Shown here one piece after another: positions 22,493-35,511 of a stretch of 64,000 nucleotides of DNA (positions are counted from its first letter, which is position 1; the number at the start of each line of letters is the position of its first letter). A model generated the notes under the pieces. That model worked only from the letters and a program-made list of their open reading frames with translations, was not told the origin of the DNA and ran no database searches. The position numbers and the translations under genes are program-made. The DNA comes from Mycoplasmopsis gallinarum DSM 19816 (GTDB taxonomy: Bacteria; Bacillota_I; Bacilli_A; Mycoplasmatales; Metamycoplasmataceae). The stretch lies in assembly GCF_000621085.1 (NCBI RefSeq), contig NZ_KK211211.1, positions 1-64,000 on the forward strand, given 5' to 3'.

Positions 22493-23440
22493 TTAATAGA
22501 AATTTTTTATCAAAAGTCTTTCAAATCCAATTTTGGCATCTATTATTCCTTTTTTGATATTTAAATCTAGTTTAGCTAAATCTTTTAATAAGTTTTTAAT
22601 TTTGCTAATTCCTAAATTTTTTAAAAGATAGTTAATATTTTTTAAGCGATAAAGATTAATTTTCTGATCTCTTGCTAAATCTTCTAATTTTTTTTGAACT
22701 TTACTATATCCATAAATTTGATGCGCCAAAATTAAAGTTTGAGCTATTTGAGAAATTAGTAAATTTATTTCTGAACCAAGTGAAAGCTGTTCTTTATATT
22801 TTTTTCAAATTGTCGAAAAATCATTAGTTTTAAGTGCATTAACTAATGCAAAAGGATCGTCTTTTATGATTGCTTGAACACTGTTTTCGATTGCTTTAGA
22901 ATTAATTAAGGGGTTTAGAAGTAATAATTTATTAATTTCATTTATTATTAAATCAATATTTCCATTTAGTTTTTCAATTAATAATTTACTTGCTAAAAAA
23001 TCAATAGTTCCTTTTTTAGAAATTACATAATCAATAATCAAATTACTTAAATCACGTTCATTTTGAATTTTAATTTCAATTATTTTGGCATTTTCCAAAA
23101 TAAATTTAGTAAAAAAATTATTATTTAATTTATTTAATTCAATCAAATCAGGAATTACAAAAATTATTTCATTTTCATTATTTTCTATTTGTTGAATAAA
23201 AGATAAAAGATCTTTTTTAACTGTTTCTGCGATTTTATTAACAAAATATGGAAAATTTCAAATTGCAACAATTTTGGTTTCATTAAATAATGAATTAGAA
23301 TTAGTTGCTAAAAATAAATCATTTAAATCAAAATTTTCACTGCAGTCTATTTTTTCAAGATCTTTAATTTTTTTCGTTTCCTTGATTTGTTTAATTTTAT
23401 GATTAATCAAAAATAATGAATCTCCGATAATTAAATGCAT
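22493..23440 (-). CDS. holA: DNA polymerase III subunit delta
   Basis: 315 residues with the architecture of clamp-loader delta: a short N-terminal domain (MHLIIGD start), an alpha/beta AAA-like region without Walker motifs, and a helical collar domain ending in the GFERLLIKNF-type segment typical of HolA C-termini. Sequence conservation is weak, as always in this family. Delta opens the DnaN clamp for loading. The ATG overlaps the whiA stop by one base (TAATG) with AGGAGA upstream, so whiA and holA form one transcript. Confidence 0.85.
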
Positions 23441-24273
23441 TATTCTCCTTTTTTAAATAATTCAACCTTTTTAGCTAACTTATTAAATCAATAATTTAAT
23501 GAACTTTTGGAAGTTTTAATATTATTTTTTTCTAATTCTTCAAGAATCATAGACATACTTCAATTTAAATTTTCATGTAGTATTTCGAACGCTTTTATTT
23601 CTTTTTCACTAAAATCGCTTAACAATTTATTTTTAAGAGCAATTTCATAATTTTGATTTTTAATTACATTGGCTTGAGCAACTTTTTCTAAATTGCAAAT
23701 ATCCATATTAGTTAATCTGGTTAAAGAATTATTGAAATCTCTTTCAATATATTCTTCCTCGAAACGTAAAAAAGATTTATGAGCTAAAATTCTCATTAAA
23801 AACTCAGAAATTTTTTCTCTTTTTTTAACAAAAATTACATATTTATTATTATGTTTTACTAAAGAAAACCCTAAATTATAAGAATTTAATTTCACCAAAA
23901 TTTCATTAATGATATTTTCATATGGACTGGATAATTGTAAGTGATAAGAAGTTTGATTTAAATTTGCAACTGATCCTGAACCAAAGAAAAAACCTGCAAA
24001 AAAATGCGATAAATTTTTCATTGGCAAAGCAAAATTAACTTGATGTTTATAAATTAAAATACTGCTTTTGTCCAAAATAAATTTTAAATTCAATTTTTCC
24101 AATATTTTAATTGTTTCTTCTTTAAAGGTGTTATTTAAAAATTTTAAAATTAAATTTTGTTCTAAATCATTGACGGCTTTAGCGCTTAATAAACCAATTA
24201 AAAATTCAAGCATTTCTTTTTGTGTTCTCTTGATACTTATAATTTCATTTTTTATTTCAGTTGTAAAATTCAT
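23440..24273 (-). CDS. whiA: WhiA-family DNA-binding protein
   Basis: 277 residues. An N-terminal domain derived from LAGLIDADG endonucleases (with GFFFGSGSV) is followed by the WhiA HTH region, which carries N-x-D-x-CNLEKVAQANVIKNQ. WhiA controls division genes in actinobacteria and affects division and chromosome segregation in B. subtilis; its mycoplasma role is less clear, but in M. pneumoniae-type species it has been linked to ribosomal protein genes. The gene extends past a TGA at 23560 to a TAA at 23440. It is divergent from ymdB. Confidence 0.92.
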
Positions 24274-24355
24274 TTTTTATCCTTTTAAATATAATTTATT
24301 ATATTTATTAAATGTAAAATATATTAAAAATATATAAGTAGAAAAGATTTTTAAA

Positions 24356-25162
24356 ATGAAAAATAAAAAATTAACAATTTTATTCATTGGGGATATTTTT
24401 GGCGCTCCTGGAATTGAAATTGTTCAACAAACATTACCTAAATTAAAAAATAAATACAAAATTGATTTTGTGATTGCTCAAGGTGAAAATGTTTCCGGAA
24501 GAAAAGGTTTAAATAAAAATGATTATTTAACTTTAAAAGAGGCAGGTGTAGATTTTTTTACTATGGGTAATCATGTTTGAGCCAATAGCGAAATTCTTTC
24601 ATTTATAAATAATGGTGATTTAGTTAGACCTGCTAATGTTTCAAATTCTTATCCGGGTTTTGGTACAAAAATAGTTAATTTAAAAAACAAAACTTTACGA
24701 ATTACATCTTTAATGGGGCTTTCTTTTAATCCGCTTTTAAGCCCCTGAAAAGAAAACCAAGCGAATAATTTTTTCGATAAAATAGACTCTATTTTAAATA
24801 ATGAGGAAAAAGCTGATTTTCATTTTGTTGATTTTCATGCTGAAACAACTAGTGAAAAATATGTTTTAGGCTTATATTTAGATGGTAAAGTAGATGGTTT
24901 TGCTGGCACACATACTCATGTGCAAACTAATGACGCACACGTATTGCCTTTAGGGACTTGTTATATTACTGATGCTGGGATGTGTGGGCCAATTGATAGT
25001 GCTATTGGTGCAAATTTTAATGATGTATATCAAAAAATGCGTTTTGGTGCTAATGTTCGATTTACTGTTTCTAAAAATAGATCTCAATTTAATGCTGTAT
25101 TAATGAAATTTAACACTATTAATAAACAAAATAATTCAATTAAGGCAATTAATATTAAATAA
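24356..25162 (+). CDS. ymdB: YmdB-family metallophosphoesterase
   Basis: 268 residues. Metal-binding motifs FIGDIFG near 10-16, GENVSGRKG near 43-51, GNHVW near 72-76, DFHAE near 155 and GTHTHVQT near 180 match the YmdB (TIGR00282) group, cyclic nucleotide phosphodiesterases that affect RNA turnover and biofilm choices in B. subtilis. The start lacks a strong ribosome site (only AAAAGA). It is divergent from whiA; the 82-base gap holds TATATA-like elements for both. Confidence 0.94.
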
Positions 25163-25194
25163 TGATACATTATTGATTTAATGTGTCATTTTTT
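25161..25194 (+). terminator. Terminator of ymdB
   Basis: Arms AATGATACATTA and TAATGTGTCATT (one G-U pair) with a T run, starting at the ymdB stop. Confidence 0.85.
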
Positions 25195-25212
25195 ACAATA
25201 TTTAAATTCAAT

Positions 25213-25238
25213 AAAAAAATGGCTCAAGGCCAATTTTT
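25213..25238 (-). terminator. Terminator of the mgtA/M42 transcript
   Basis: Arms AAAAATTGGC and GCCATTTTTTT on the minus strand around CTTGA, overlapping the stop of the M42 peptidase gene. Confidence 0.82.
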
Positions 25239-26319
25239 AGTTTAAAATTTCTTGCAATTTTTCTTGGTTAAATTCTTTGACAAATTCTGTAATTAAATCT
25301 AATGTTGCTTGAATATCTTTTAAAGAAGCAACTCCAATTGGTGAATGTAAGTATCTTTGAGGGATTGAAAGGGTAATAGTTGGTACTCCACCTTTGCCAT
25401 ATTGTAAAGCTGCACCATCGGTTGAACCACCTTCTGCAATATATTTATAAGTTGGGATATTGTGTTTTCTTGCAATTGACATTAACATTTCTGTGAATTT
25501 AGGATTAGTGATAATTCCACCATCTTGAACTAATAATGCCACTCCGTTGCCTAAAACTGGAGTTCCTTTAATAGCTCCTGTTGTGTCGTGGCAAGCACCT
25601 GTATCAATCGCAAAAGCCAAATCAGGTTCAATTAAAGAAACTGAAGTTTTTGCTCCTCTACAGCCCACTTCTTCTTGCACAGTTCCAACTAAGTAAATCT
25701 CACTATCTAAATTTAAATTAGCAATATTATTAGCTAACATATCAACAATAGTTACTCCAGCACGATTATCCATTGCTTTTCCACCAACTAAATCATTAGG
25801 CATTTCAATATATTCGCCAGAAATATAAACGCGATCACCAATTTCAATTCCGAAATCAATTGCTTCTGCTTTATTTTTAAAACCACAATCAACATACATT
25901 TCTTTTGTGCTTGGAACTTTAGATACTTTTTCTCTTTCCATAATATGAATTGAAGTGTGACCAAAAACTCCATAAATTATTTTATTTTCGCGATTAGTCA
26001 CAATTTTGGCTTTGGTTCCAATTATAGCAGCAGGTCATACACCACCAACTACTGAAAGTAATAAATCACCATTTTCTTCGATTGAACGAACTAAGTAACC
26101 TACTTCATCCATATGCGCTGCAATCATAATTTTAGGCGCATTAGCTTTTTGAGAAGTTTTTTTAATAATTAATGAACCTAAATTATCTCTTGAATAAGTA
26201 AAATTAGGATGATTAGTATTCTCTTTGAGCATTTGAGCCACAGGCTCTTCATATCTGCTCATTGCTTCAATTGCCATATAATTTTTCAATTTATTTTTTA
26301 AAGTTTCATAATTTGACAT
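25237..26319 (-). CDS. M42-family aminopeptidase
   Basis: 360 residues. Di-metal ligands are visible: His in AAHMDE (near 69), Asp in GKAMDNRAG (near 183), Glu pair in TVQEEVG (near 215), Asp in AIDTGA (near 238) and His in RYLHSPI (near 320). M42 enzymes form large dodecameric shells that degrade peptides in the cytosol (glutamyl or leucyl aminopeptidase). No signal peptide is present. The ATG is 8 bases after the mgtA stop with AGGAGA between, so it is co-transcribed with mgtA. Confidence 0.95.
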
Positions 26320-26327
26320 GATTTCTC

Positions 26328-29042
26328 CTATAATAATTCTTTCGTTTTACGAACATAAATTCATTTTACTAATAATACTAATACTATGTAGCTAATTACT
26401 AAACCAATTAGCATTAAATAAAATAATGGTTGTAAAGGTTGCAATTTTAAAGCACTTGATAATCCAGGAATTAAAGGACTAACCGTAATAATAGAAATTG
26501 CACTTAATCCTAATAAAATTAACATATTTGAACTTTTTGATTGAATAAACGGAATTTTTTTGGTTCGAATAAAATGCACTACTAATGCTTGAGTTCAAAT
26601 TGAAAGAATAAATCAACCTGTTTGGAATAAAATTGCGAATTCTGCTGAATTAATATTAGTAATATGCATTACGTTAGGAATAAATACAAATCTCATTAGT
26701 AAAAAGAAGCTAATATCAATAATTGATGATACTGGACCAAAACATAGCATAAATTTGACGATTGACATTGGTTGTCATTTTCGCGGTTTAGTAATAAATT
26801 CATCATCAACATTGTCTCACGGAATTGCTCCACAAGAAATATCATAAATTAAGTTTAAAAATAAAATTTGAATAGGTAGCATTGGTAAAAATGGAAATCA
26901 ATTAATTGCGAAAGTAGCAAATAAAATACTTAAAATATTTCCAAAGTTACTACTAATTGTCATTTTAATGTACTTATTCATATTAGTATATGTTTTACGT
27001 CCTTCAATAATTCCAGTCGCTAAAACATTTAAATCTTTTTCTAGCAAAATGATATTTGCAGTTTCTTTAGCAATATCTACAGCGGTGTCTACAGAAATTG
27101 ATACATCTGCTACTTTCATAGCTGGAGCATCATTAATTCCATCTCCCATGTAGCCTACAACATGTTTATTTTGTTTTAAAGCTTCGATAATTCTAGCCTT
27201 TTGATCTGGACTTAATTTGGCATAAATATCGTAATCATAAGCAATCGCTTTTAATTCTTCATCGCTCATTTTTAATAAGTCTTTACCAAGTAAGATTTTT
27301 TCTGCTTTAATTCCAACTTTTTCACAAATTGCTTTTGTTACTCTAGCGTTATCGCCTGTTAAAATTTTTACATTAACACCTAAATCATGAAGTTTTTTAA
27401 TTGCACTTGCAGTTGATTCTTTTGGTGGGTCTAAAAAGGCTAAATAACCAATTAAAATCATTTCATTTTCATCATTAATTGATAAATTGCCTGCTAAATT
27501 TTCAGTATTTTTGCGTGCAATTCCTAAAACTCTCATTCCGGAATCATTTAATTTATCTACTCTTTTTAAAATTTTATTTGTGGTTTCTTCATTAATCTCA
27601 ACTATTTTATTGTCGATTTCAATATATTTAGAAATGCTAAGCATTTCCTCAATGGCACCTTTTGTAATTAATTGAATCTTTTCACTTTTATCTTTTACTA
27701 AAACAGACATTCTTTTTCTTTGAAAATCAAAAGGTATTTCATCTATTTTTGTGTATTGTTTTTCTAAATTTTGCAAAATTGGATTTTTGTCAGATAGTTC
27801 TTCTGTTCGATTAATAATTGAAATATCTAATAAATTTTTAAGTCCTGTTTGATAAAAACTATTTAAAAATCCATATTGTAAAACCTTGATATTTTCTTGA
27901 CCATTAATATCTAAATGTTTTTCTAAAACAACTTGATCCATTGTTAAAGTTCCGGTTTTATCGGTACAAAAAACATCCATTGCCCCAAAATTCTGAATTG
28001 AATTCAAATTTTTAACAATTGTTTGTTTTTTTGACATAGATAAAGCACCTTTAGCTAAAGTACTTGTAACAATCATTGGTAACATTTCTGGTGTTAAACC
28101 AACTGCAATAGAAATAGTAAAGAAAAGCGCATTAATTCAGTCATTAGTTTTAAAACCAACAATTAAAAATACAAATGGAGCAATTATTAACATAATTGAA
28201 ATTAAAATTAATGATATTATTCTAATTCCTTTTTCAAAATCTGTTTTAGGTCCTTTTTCGCTTATTTTTTGTGCAATTTGTCCTAAATAAGTTTTATTTC
28301 CAGTCATAATAACAATTGCTCTTGCAGAGCCTGAAATAACATTAGAACCCATAAAAGCAAGATTTGAAGCATCAGTAATGTTCGCATCAGCATCTCTGTT
28401 TTGGTTTCGAGAATGTTTTTCAATAGCATCTGATTCTCCAGTTAATGAAGATTGAGATACGAATAAATCTTTGGCACTCAAAATTCTAACATCCGCAGGA
28501 ATTATGTCTCCGGCTGCTAAAATTACTATATCACCAGCAACTACTTCTTCTAATGGAATTTCATAAAAGATTCCATCACGTTCTACTCTTGTTGTGGTTT
28601 GGACTAATTTAACCAATTTTTCTGCGCTTGCAGATGATCTAATTTCATTTACTATATGTAATATGCCACTTACCAAAACCATAATTGTAATGATTATAAC
28701 TGTTGCATAATCAGAATATTCGATGCTTTGATGTTTTGATAAAGGGATAATAATATTGGTGATTGCTGAAATAAAAGCCAAAATAATTAAAATAATTGAA
28801 AAAGGATTAAAAAATGATTCTCAAATTAATTTTCAAATATTTCCTTTTCCTTTTTTAATCAATTTATTTGAGCCATATTTTTTTTGATTAATTTCAATTT
28901 GACTATCTTTGAGACCTTTATCACTTGAATTTAATTCTTCAAAAACAGTTGAAATTTTTTGGTCTGAAAAATATTTTAATTTGTTCTTTATTTCATTATT
29001 ATTAAGATCATTTTTGTTATTTTTTTTAACAAATTTAAACAT
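26328..29042 (-). CDS. mgtA: Magnesium-translocating P-type ATPase
   Basis: 904 residues, full length. The actuator TGES lies in SSLTGESDA, the phosphorylated Asp361 in CTDKTGTLT, the nucleotide-binding KGA in TKGAIEE, and GDGINDAP in the hinge. The helix motif [11 protein letters not shown] is characteristic of the P-IIIB magnesium importers. About ten membrane helices. It should use ATP to bring Mg2+ into the cell, complementing the MgtE channel at 60155-61612. The stop is TAG at 26328-26330, after an in-frame TGA Trp codon. The M42 peptidase gene follows at once. Confidence 0.96.
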
Positions 29043-29057
29043 ATGACCTCCAATAAA

Positions 29058-29549
29058 TTAGTATTTATTTAATATTCTTTCGTGATTAATTTTATTTTTT
29101 ATTTCATATCATTTTAAAATTTCTTCATTAGAATATCCTAAAATTTTTACAGTTCCCAAAGCTAAAGCAATTATTTCAGCTATAACATATTTATTTAAAT
29201 TGTGCATTGCATTTGTAATACTTGAAAATAACACACTTAATTGATCATTTACATCTTCGGAAGCAACAAGAGGTTCGATATCACTATCGACTTTGTATTG
29301 ATACCCTAGTGATCCTAAGAAATGTAATACATCAGCAAATTCTTCTAAAATTTTGTTTTCATTGATTTGTTTATTTGCTTTTCAGTATTTAAAAGATTGC
29401 ACTTCGTTGGCAAATTCTGCTGTTTCAACTAATAAAGCCAAAACTTGGGCTTTTTTTGATTTTTTTGGTTTAGGTAAATTTAAATCAGTTCTTTCGCCGA
29501 TTTTTTTATCCAATTCTTTTTGCATTTCGTAAATATTTTTTAAATTCAT
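29058..29549 (-). CDS. Dimeric-type dUTP diphosphatase
   Basis: 163 residues of the all-alpha dUTPase/MazG superfamily. Two metal-binding helices are visible: LLVETAEFANE near 38-48 and ILEEFADVLHF near 65-75, matching the E-x-x-E...E-x-x-D pattern of dimeric dUTPases (dUTPase_2). The enzyme removes dUTP to keep uracil out of DNA, which fits with repair genes nfo and mutM in the region. It ends 16 bases before mgtA begins. Confidence 0.87.
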
Positions 29550-29577
29550 ATGTTTATTATATAAATAAAATTAATAA

Positions 29578-29622
29578 TAAAAAAATATCGCAATGACATT
29601 CTTAAACATTGTGATATTTTTC
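29578..29622 (-). terminator. Terminator overlapping the end of the Nif3-like gene
   Basis: Arms AAAAATATC-ACAATG and CATTG-CGATATTTTT on the minus strand around a 10-base loop containing the stop codon, followed by T residues. Confidence 0.8.
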
Positions 29623-30387
29623 CTCTTGTTTATATGAATATATTTGAATACTTTCTGTTTTTTGTTCAATTTTCAAAAAGTAATTAATCAATCTTTCAAA
29701 CTCATTAATCATAATTTGTTCAACTAAATGTGGAATACAAATTACATTAATTTTTTCCTCTTCATATAAAATTCATTGATTTCAACGCACATCTGAAGTG
29801 ATGAAATAATTTATATTTAAATTTTGATGAATTTGCAACAATAAATCACTTGGTCCACTACCAGCTAAAATTGCAAATTCATTAATTAAATTGTTTTTAT
29901 CAAAATTAATTTGTAAAGCTGTCAAATCTAGTTTATTTTTAATTAAATTAATTAATTCAAAAGCCTTAATTTTTTCTTGTACAATGCAAGGATAATTTTC
30001 AGAATAAGTTTTGAAATTATTAAATCCCATTTTTTGAGCAATAACTTTTGAAGTTCCTAATTTAGCATTATCAAAATTAGTATGAAAAGAAATAACCGAA
30101 ATTTTATGCTGACTTAATTTAGCTACTAAATCTTTTTTATATGGACAGCTTTTAAATTCATCATCTCAAGTTTTTAAAAATTTAAAAGGGTGGTGAGTAA
30201 TTATTAAATTACATTTTTTAGCGATTGCAAATTCTAAAACATCAGAAGTTAAATCTATTGATAAAACTACTCCAGTCAATCTTTGATTTGTATTAAATTT
30301 AAGAGAAAAACCAGAAGGATCTCAAATTTCAGCTTCACTTAAGGGAAATTTTCCTAATAAATAATTTGTTAATGTATTAATTCTCAT
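29602..30387 (-). CDS. Nif3-like dinuclear metal-binding protein
   Basis: 261 residues of the Nif3/YbgI (DUF34) family. Metal-site elements THHPF near 64-68, SFHTNFD near 99, and the C-terminal S-D-V-R-W plus PHLVE are visible. These proteins form toroidal hexamers; suggested roles include GTP cyclohydrolase-like chemistry and metal handling, none settled. The start is a single base after the rpoD stop. In many Firmicutes trmK lies between rpoD and this gene; it is absent here. Confidence 0.9.
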
Positions 30388-30388
30388 T

Positions 30389-31936
30389 TTATCTAAAAAA
30401 ATCTTTTAAGTATCTTCCACGTTTATTGTTATTTTTCAACTTACGTAAAATTTTGTTTTCTATTTGTCTAATTCTTTCTTTAGAAACCCCACGTTCCTTG
30501 GCTAGTTCATCTAAAGAATGGATTTTATATTTTTCATTGTTATTATCAGGATCTTCGCCTACACCATAACGTTTACAAATTAAAACGTATTCATCTTTAT
30601 CTAAAGTTTCTTTTAAAATGATGTTTAAAGTTTCATTTAATTCTTTTTGTGATGCATATTCAGTTGGATTAATAACATTTTCATCTTTTACAAAATCACT
30701 AAAAGATGAATCATTTTCTTTTCCTATTTGCTTATCAAGTGAAATTGGATCAATATTAATTTTTCTTATATATCTAACTTTTTCAGCAGTATATCCGTTA
30801 CCATATCTTTCAGCAATTTCTTCATCAGTCGGATCTACGCCATTTTCTTGTTGCAATTCACGTTCAATTTTGGTTATTTTATTGATGGTTTCAACCATAT
30901 GAACTGGAACTCTAATTGTTCTAGCTTGATCTGCTACAGCTCTTGTTATAGCTTGTCTAATTCATCAAGTTGCATAGGTTGAAAATTTAAAACCTTTAGA
31001 AACATCATATTTTTGAACTGCCTTAACAATTCCAGAATTTCCTTCTGAAATTAAATCGATAAAACTTAACCCTCTATTTTTATATTTTTTTGCGTTGTTA
31101 ATAACTAAACGTAAATTTCTTTTGATTAATTTATCTCTTGCTCTTTTACCTCTAAGACCACCAAGTTCCATTTGTTGAGCTAGTTGTTGCTCTTCTTCTT
31201 GTGATAATAATTTTCCGTATTTACCAATTCAACGCATATATCACTTGACAATGTCATTAGTCTCAGTTAACTTGTTTTTTAATTCTTTAGCACTTTTTCT
31301 ACCATCACCTAAGTCATCAATATTAATTTCTTCTGTATCGTAATCAATAATTGCTAAATCATCATTTTTAGAATTTTTTTTGTTCTTAACTGGAAAATCA
31401 TCTTCATCTTCTGCATAAGAACTTTCATCAGAATATTCATCGCTACCAAATGAATCATATTCCTCAAAATCGTCTCCTTCATAATCCAATGATAAAGATA
31501 AATCTTCTGTGTCGAAGTCTTCTTCTATGTCATTCTTTTTTGCATTTTCTTTTTCTTCTTTTTTATAATCTTCGTTTTCTTCTTCTAAATTTTCATCAGA
31601 AAAATCATCATCTTCATCTTCTATTTCAAGATTTAATTCTTCCTCACTCAATGCATTTAATTCCGCATCAAGATCTTCTTCAGAAACATTGAATAAATCA
31701 CCTTCATCTGTTTCATCTGATAAAACATTTTCTTTGATTAATGAAGATAAAAATTCATCCATATTTTCATCAGGAATTTCTAAATTATTTTTATTTAAAA
31801 AGTCAAAAACTTCACTTTGTTGTAATTTATCAAAACCTTCATGTTTAGCATAGTTTTTCACCAGTTGAATAGCATCATCCAAACTATTTTCAACTAAATT
31901 AATAGTTGATTTAACTTCCTTTTTATGTCTCCCCAT
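30389..31936 (-). CDS. rpoD: Primary sigma factor RpoD
   Basis: 515 residues. Region 2 reads [12 protein letters not shown]...[12 protein letters not shown]...[15 protein letters not shown], and region 4 ends [20 protein letters not shown], which bind -10 and -35 elements. The first 210 residues hold a predicted HTH-like start and then a very acidic, Asp/Glu/Ser-rich linker (about 95-195). The ATG at 31936 has AAGGAG six bases upstream; an in-frame GTG six bases earlier overlaps that site and is rejected. It follows dnaG with a 52-base gap and precedes the Nif3-like gene by 1 base, the usual dnaG-rpoD macromolecular synthesis order. Confidence 0.96.
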
Positions 31937-31988
31937 GATCACTCCTTATTAAAATCAATTTAAATATTTTAATATATTAAATTTAAAA

Positions 31989-34067
31989 TTATTTTTTTGA
32001 ATAAATTTTTTCCCATTTATCACGATAATCTTTTGTTCTTTTTAACATTTTTTCATTTGTATAATCTGCACTATATTTTTTTTCAATATTTTTATATAAA
32101 ATTGCAGTTAATCTATCTATTTCATTATAAATTTTGTCAATTAGAGCACTTTTTAAAATTAGTAATCTTTCTTCTTTTAATTTATTTATTTCTTTTAGAT
32201 CTTTTTCATCATTTTCACTTTTTTCATTTTTTAAAAAATTAGCTAAATGTTGTTTTGTATTTAATTCAAAAAGTTGTTCTTGATATCATTTTTCGTTATC
32301 TATTTTGGCGTTTTCGTATGATGAATTAATTATTTCTTTCGTTTGTTCTGAGATAGAATCAAATAAATTTTGATATTCCATTTTTAAAAGTGTAAGTTCT
32401 TCCTCTTTTAAAAATTTATTAGTCATTAATCTTGCGTAAAGTTCTGCTAATAAAAATTCTTTTCCTTCACTTTCATTATCTTCAAACAATTCTCAATCAT
32501 CATTATTATTTAAAAATAAATTAATTTGAATCCCATCATTAAGTTGTAATCTAGGGTATTCCATTTCATAAAAAATCTTATATAAATCAGGATGATTTAA
32601 TACCATATAATATAATGTTTGTAAAACATTGATCATCTCTTCTTGCTCTTTAATTACATTAAAATTAGATTTTGTATAACTAACAACATTATTTTTATAA
32701 CTAAAATTTTTATTAATATTCTTTTTACCGATTGTAAATTGATCTTTTTTAATCTTATAAATCTGATTTGTGTGATTTAATTTCGGAATGACTAAATCAA
32801 AATCAAAATTGTTTTTAAAATAAGCTTGAAAATACATTTTCATTTCATCATTTGCATATTTTAAAACTTCAACTAATTCAATTTTGAAATTAATAAAACT
32901 TTCCATCCCTGTTATATTTTTGCTCATTTGACTAAAGTCAATTTGGTGTTTATTAATCAAATAATAAAATGCAAATTCGAAGGCTGTAATTGTTTTATTA
33001 AGCAATTTTTGTAAATGTTCTGCCCCTTTTTCTTCATACAGTTCGTCTGGGTCATTTGTACTTTTATTATTAACAATTTTGGGCAAAATATTGTTTTCTA
33101 AAAGAAATAATAAACTCTTATATGTAGCATTTTGTCCGGCACTATCTCCATCTAAAAATAAAATTACTTGCTTATTTTTTAATAATTCTAAATGGTTTTT
33201 AGTTAATGCAGTACCCATTAAAGCAACTGCATTATCAAAACCTGCTTTATACAAAGCAATTACATCAAAAAAACCTTCAGTTATAATGATTGTATTATTA
33301 TTTAAAGATTGATTCGCATTATAAAAGTTATATAAAATTTTTGATTTTTGAAATAACTCAGTTTCTGCACTATTAATGTATTTCGGTTTTTCTTCTTTTT
33401 CTAAAGTTCTAGCGCTAAAACCAACAACATGTCCTTCTTCATTTTGAATCGCAAAAGTAACTCTATTTCTGAAAGTTAATTTTTTTGTATTCAAATCATA
33501 AAGTGTAGCACCTACAAAAACATCAATATTTTCTTTTAAATCATCATTGAAAAAATCGGTAAATGATTTTTCATCTGCATATCCAATATTGAAATAATCA
33601 GCAATTTTTTCGCTTATTTGTCTTTTTTCAGCAAATTGTTTTAACTTTTCATTGACTAATGTTTTATCTAATTGAAACTTAATCTTGTAAAAATTGTTAA
33701 CTCTATCTAAAAGTTCAATTATCTTTTTTTGTTGTTCTGTATATTCAATTTTTTGTGCATTAACTGCAAATAAATTTGAATCATAATTAATTCCATATTT
33801 ATCAGCTAAATAATTTAAAGCACTGTAAAAAGGGATTTTTTTATATTTTGAAATAAAAGCGATGGCATTACCGCCTACACCACAAGCAAAACATTTAAAA
33901 ATTTGTTTACTTTGTGAAATTTGCATTGAAGGACTTGTATCATTGTGAAAAGGACAAATTGCCACATAATTGCGCCCATTTTTTTTCAACTGAATATATT
34001 CTTCAATGATTTTTACAATGTCTGCTTTTGATAATATTTCATTTATTAAAGAAGAAATATTTTTCAT
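31989..34067 (-). CDS. dnaG: DNA primase DnaG
   Basis: 692 residues. The CHC2 zinc finger uses Cys38, His41, Cys59 and Cys62; the TOPRIM core follows with IITEGFFDVIAL near 258-270 and LFLDGDSAG near 300. The C-terminal third, beyond an in-frame TGA at 32493, is helical and very Lys/Glu-rich and would be the DnaB-interacting part, longer than in most bacteria. The enzyme makes RNA primers at the replication fork. The region between glyQS and dnaG is only 47 bases, so they may share a transcript. Confidence 0.96.
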
Positions 34068-34114
34068 TGTACCCCTTTATTTTTAATTAGAAATATTTAG
34101 TTTTTAAATGAAAT

Positions 34115-35476
34115 TTAGAAAAAATTAAATATTTCTTCAATTTTTATTCTTTTTTGTTCCATTGTGTCTCTATGACGGATGGTTACACATCCATCATTTA
34201 AAGTATCATAATCAATAGTTACACAATATGGTGTACCAATTGAATCTTGTCTTCTGTATCTTTTACCAATTGAACCAGATTCATCATATGCAACTGAAAT
34301 ATTTTTATCTAATAAAGCATTATAAATTTCTTGGGCTTTTTCATTTAGTTTTTTAACTAAAGGTAAAATAGCAACTTTATATGGTGCCAATTCTTGATTT
34401 AATTTTAAAACTAATCTGGTGTCATTTTCAGTTATTTGTTCTTCATCATATGCATCAATTAAAATAGCAAACATTAAACGATCTAATCCCATTGAAGGTT
34501 CAATAACATATGGAATATATTTTTCATTAGTTACTGGATCTAAATAATCTAAAGCTTCACCAGTTGCTTCCATGTGTGATTTTAAATCAAAATTAGTTCT
34601 GTTTGCGATTCCAAGAAGTTCACCTCAACCAAATGGAAATAAATATTCAATATCACTTGTAGCGTCGGAATAATGAGCTAATTCTTCTTTTTCGTGTTTT
34701 CTTAAACGAATATTTTCATTTTGAAGTCCTAACTTTTTAACAAAATTAACAGATTTCTGAATGTAATATTCATGTAAATCATTTGCTTCGGTTGGATTAC
34801 AAAAAACTTCCAATTCCATTTGTTCAAATTCTCTTGTTCTAAAAATAAAATTACCAGGAGTTACTTCATTACGAAAACTTTTTCCAACTTGTCCAATTCC
34901 CATTGGCATTTTTGCTCTCATTGCTCTTTGGACATTTTTAAAATTAACCATAATTCCCTGCGTAGTCTCAGGACGTAAATAAATTTTATTTTTAGTTTCT
35001 TCTGTTACACCTTGCCGAGTTTCGAACATTAAATTAAAAGTTCTTACGTCAGATCAATTAGTTTTAGCATTTTCATAAGTTGGAAAATGTTCAACTATAA
35101 AATTTTTCATTTCAACAAAAGACATTGTTTCAGGCACCAAATCCGGATTAATTTCTTGAATTAATTTATCAGCTCTATATCTTTTGCCATTAATTTTGTT
35201 TTCGATTAAAGGATCGTTAAAATTTGACACATGTCCACTTGTTACTCATACTTGGGGGTTCATTAAAATTTTTGAATCTAAAAGATAATTATTTTTTTCT
35301 TTTGTAATGAATTCTCTTTTTCAAAAATTTTCAATGTTATCTTTTAATAACGCGCCTAATGGTCCATAATCTCAAGTATTAGCTAAACCTCCGTAAATTT
35401 CACTACCTTGAAAAACAAATCCAGTGGCTTTTAAATGATTAATTAATTTAACTACATTTTTATCAGTGTTTTTCAT
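34115..35476 (-). CDS. glyQS: Glycyl-tRNA synthetase, alpha2 type
   Basis: 453 residues. Class II motifs are visible: motif 2 in [21 protein letters not shown] and motif 3 in [10 protein letters not shown], together with LRPETTQGI. The C-terminal anticodon-binding domain contains [13 protein letters not shown] and [14 protein letters not shown]-type segments. The single-chain homodimeric type is normal for mollicutes. ATG follows GAGGAAA. It charges tRNA-Gly in the cytosol. Confidence 0.96.
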
Positions 35477-35511
35477 TTTTTCCTCACATGATTTCTATAT
35501 ATAAAAAAGTA

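Noticed and set aside
31450-31692. Antisense open frame opposite the acidic part of rpoD
   Set aside because: It arises from the repeated Asp/Glu codons of rpoD read backwards and has no ribosome site.
31931-31942. GTG start six bases upstream of the rpoD ATG
   Set aside because: The GTG lies within the AAGGAG element itself; the ATG at 31936 has correct spacing.
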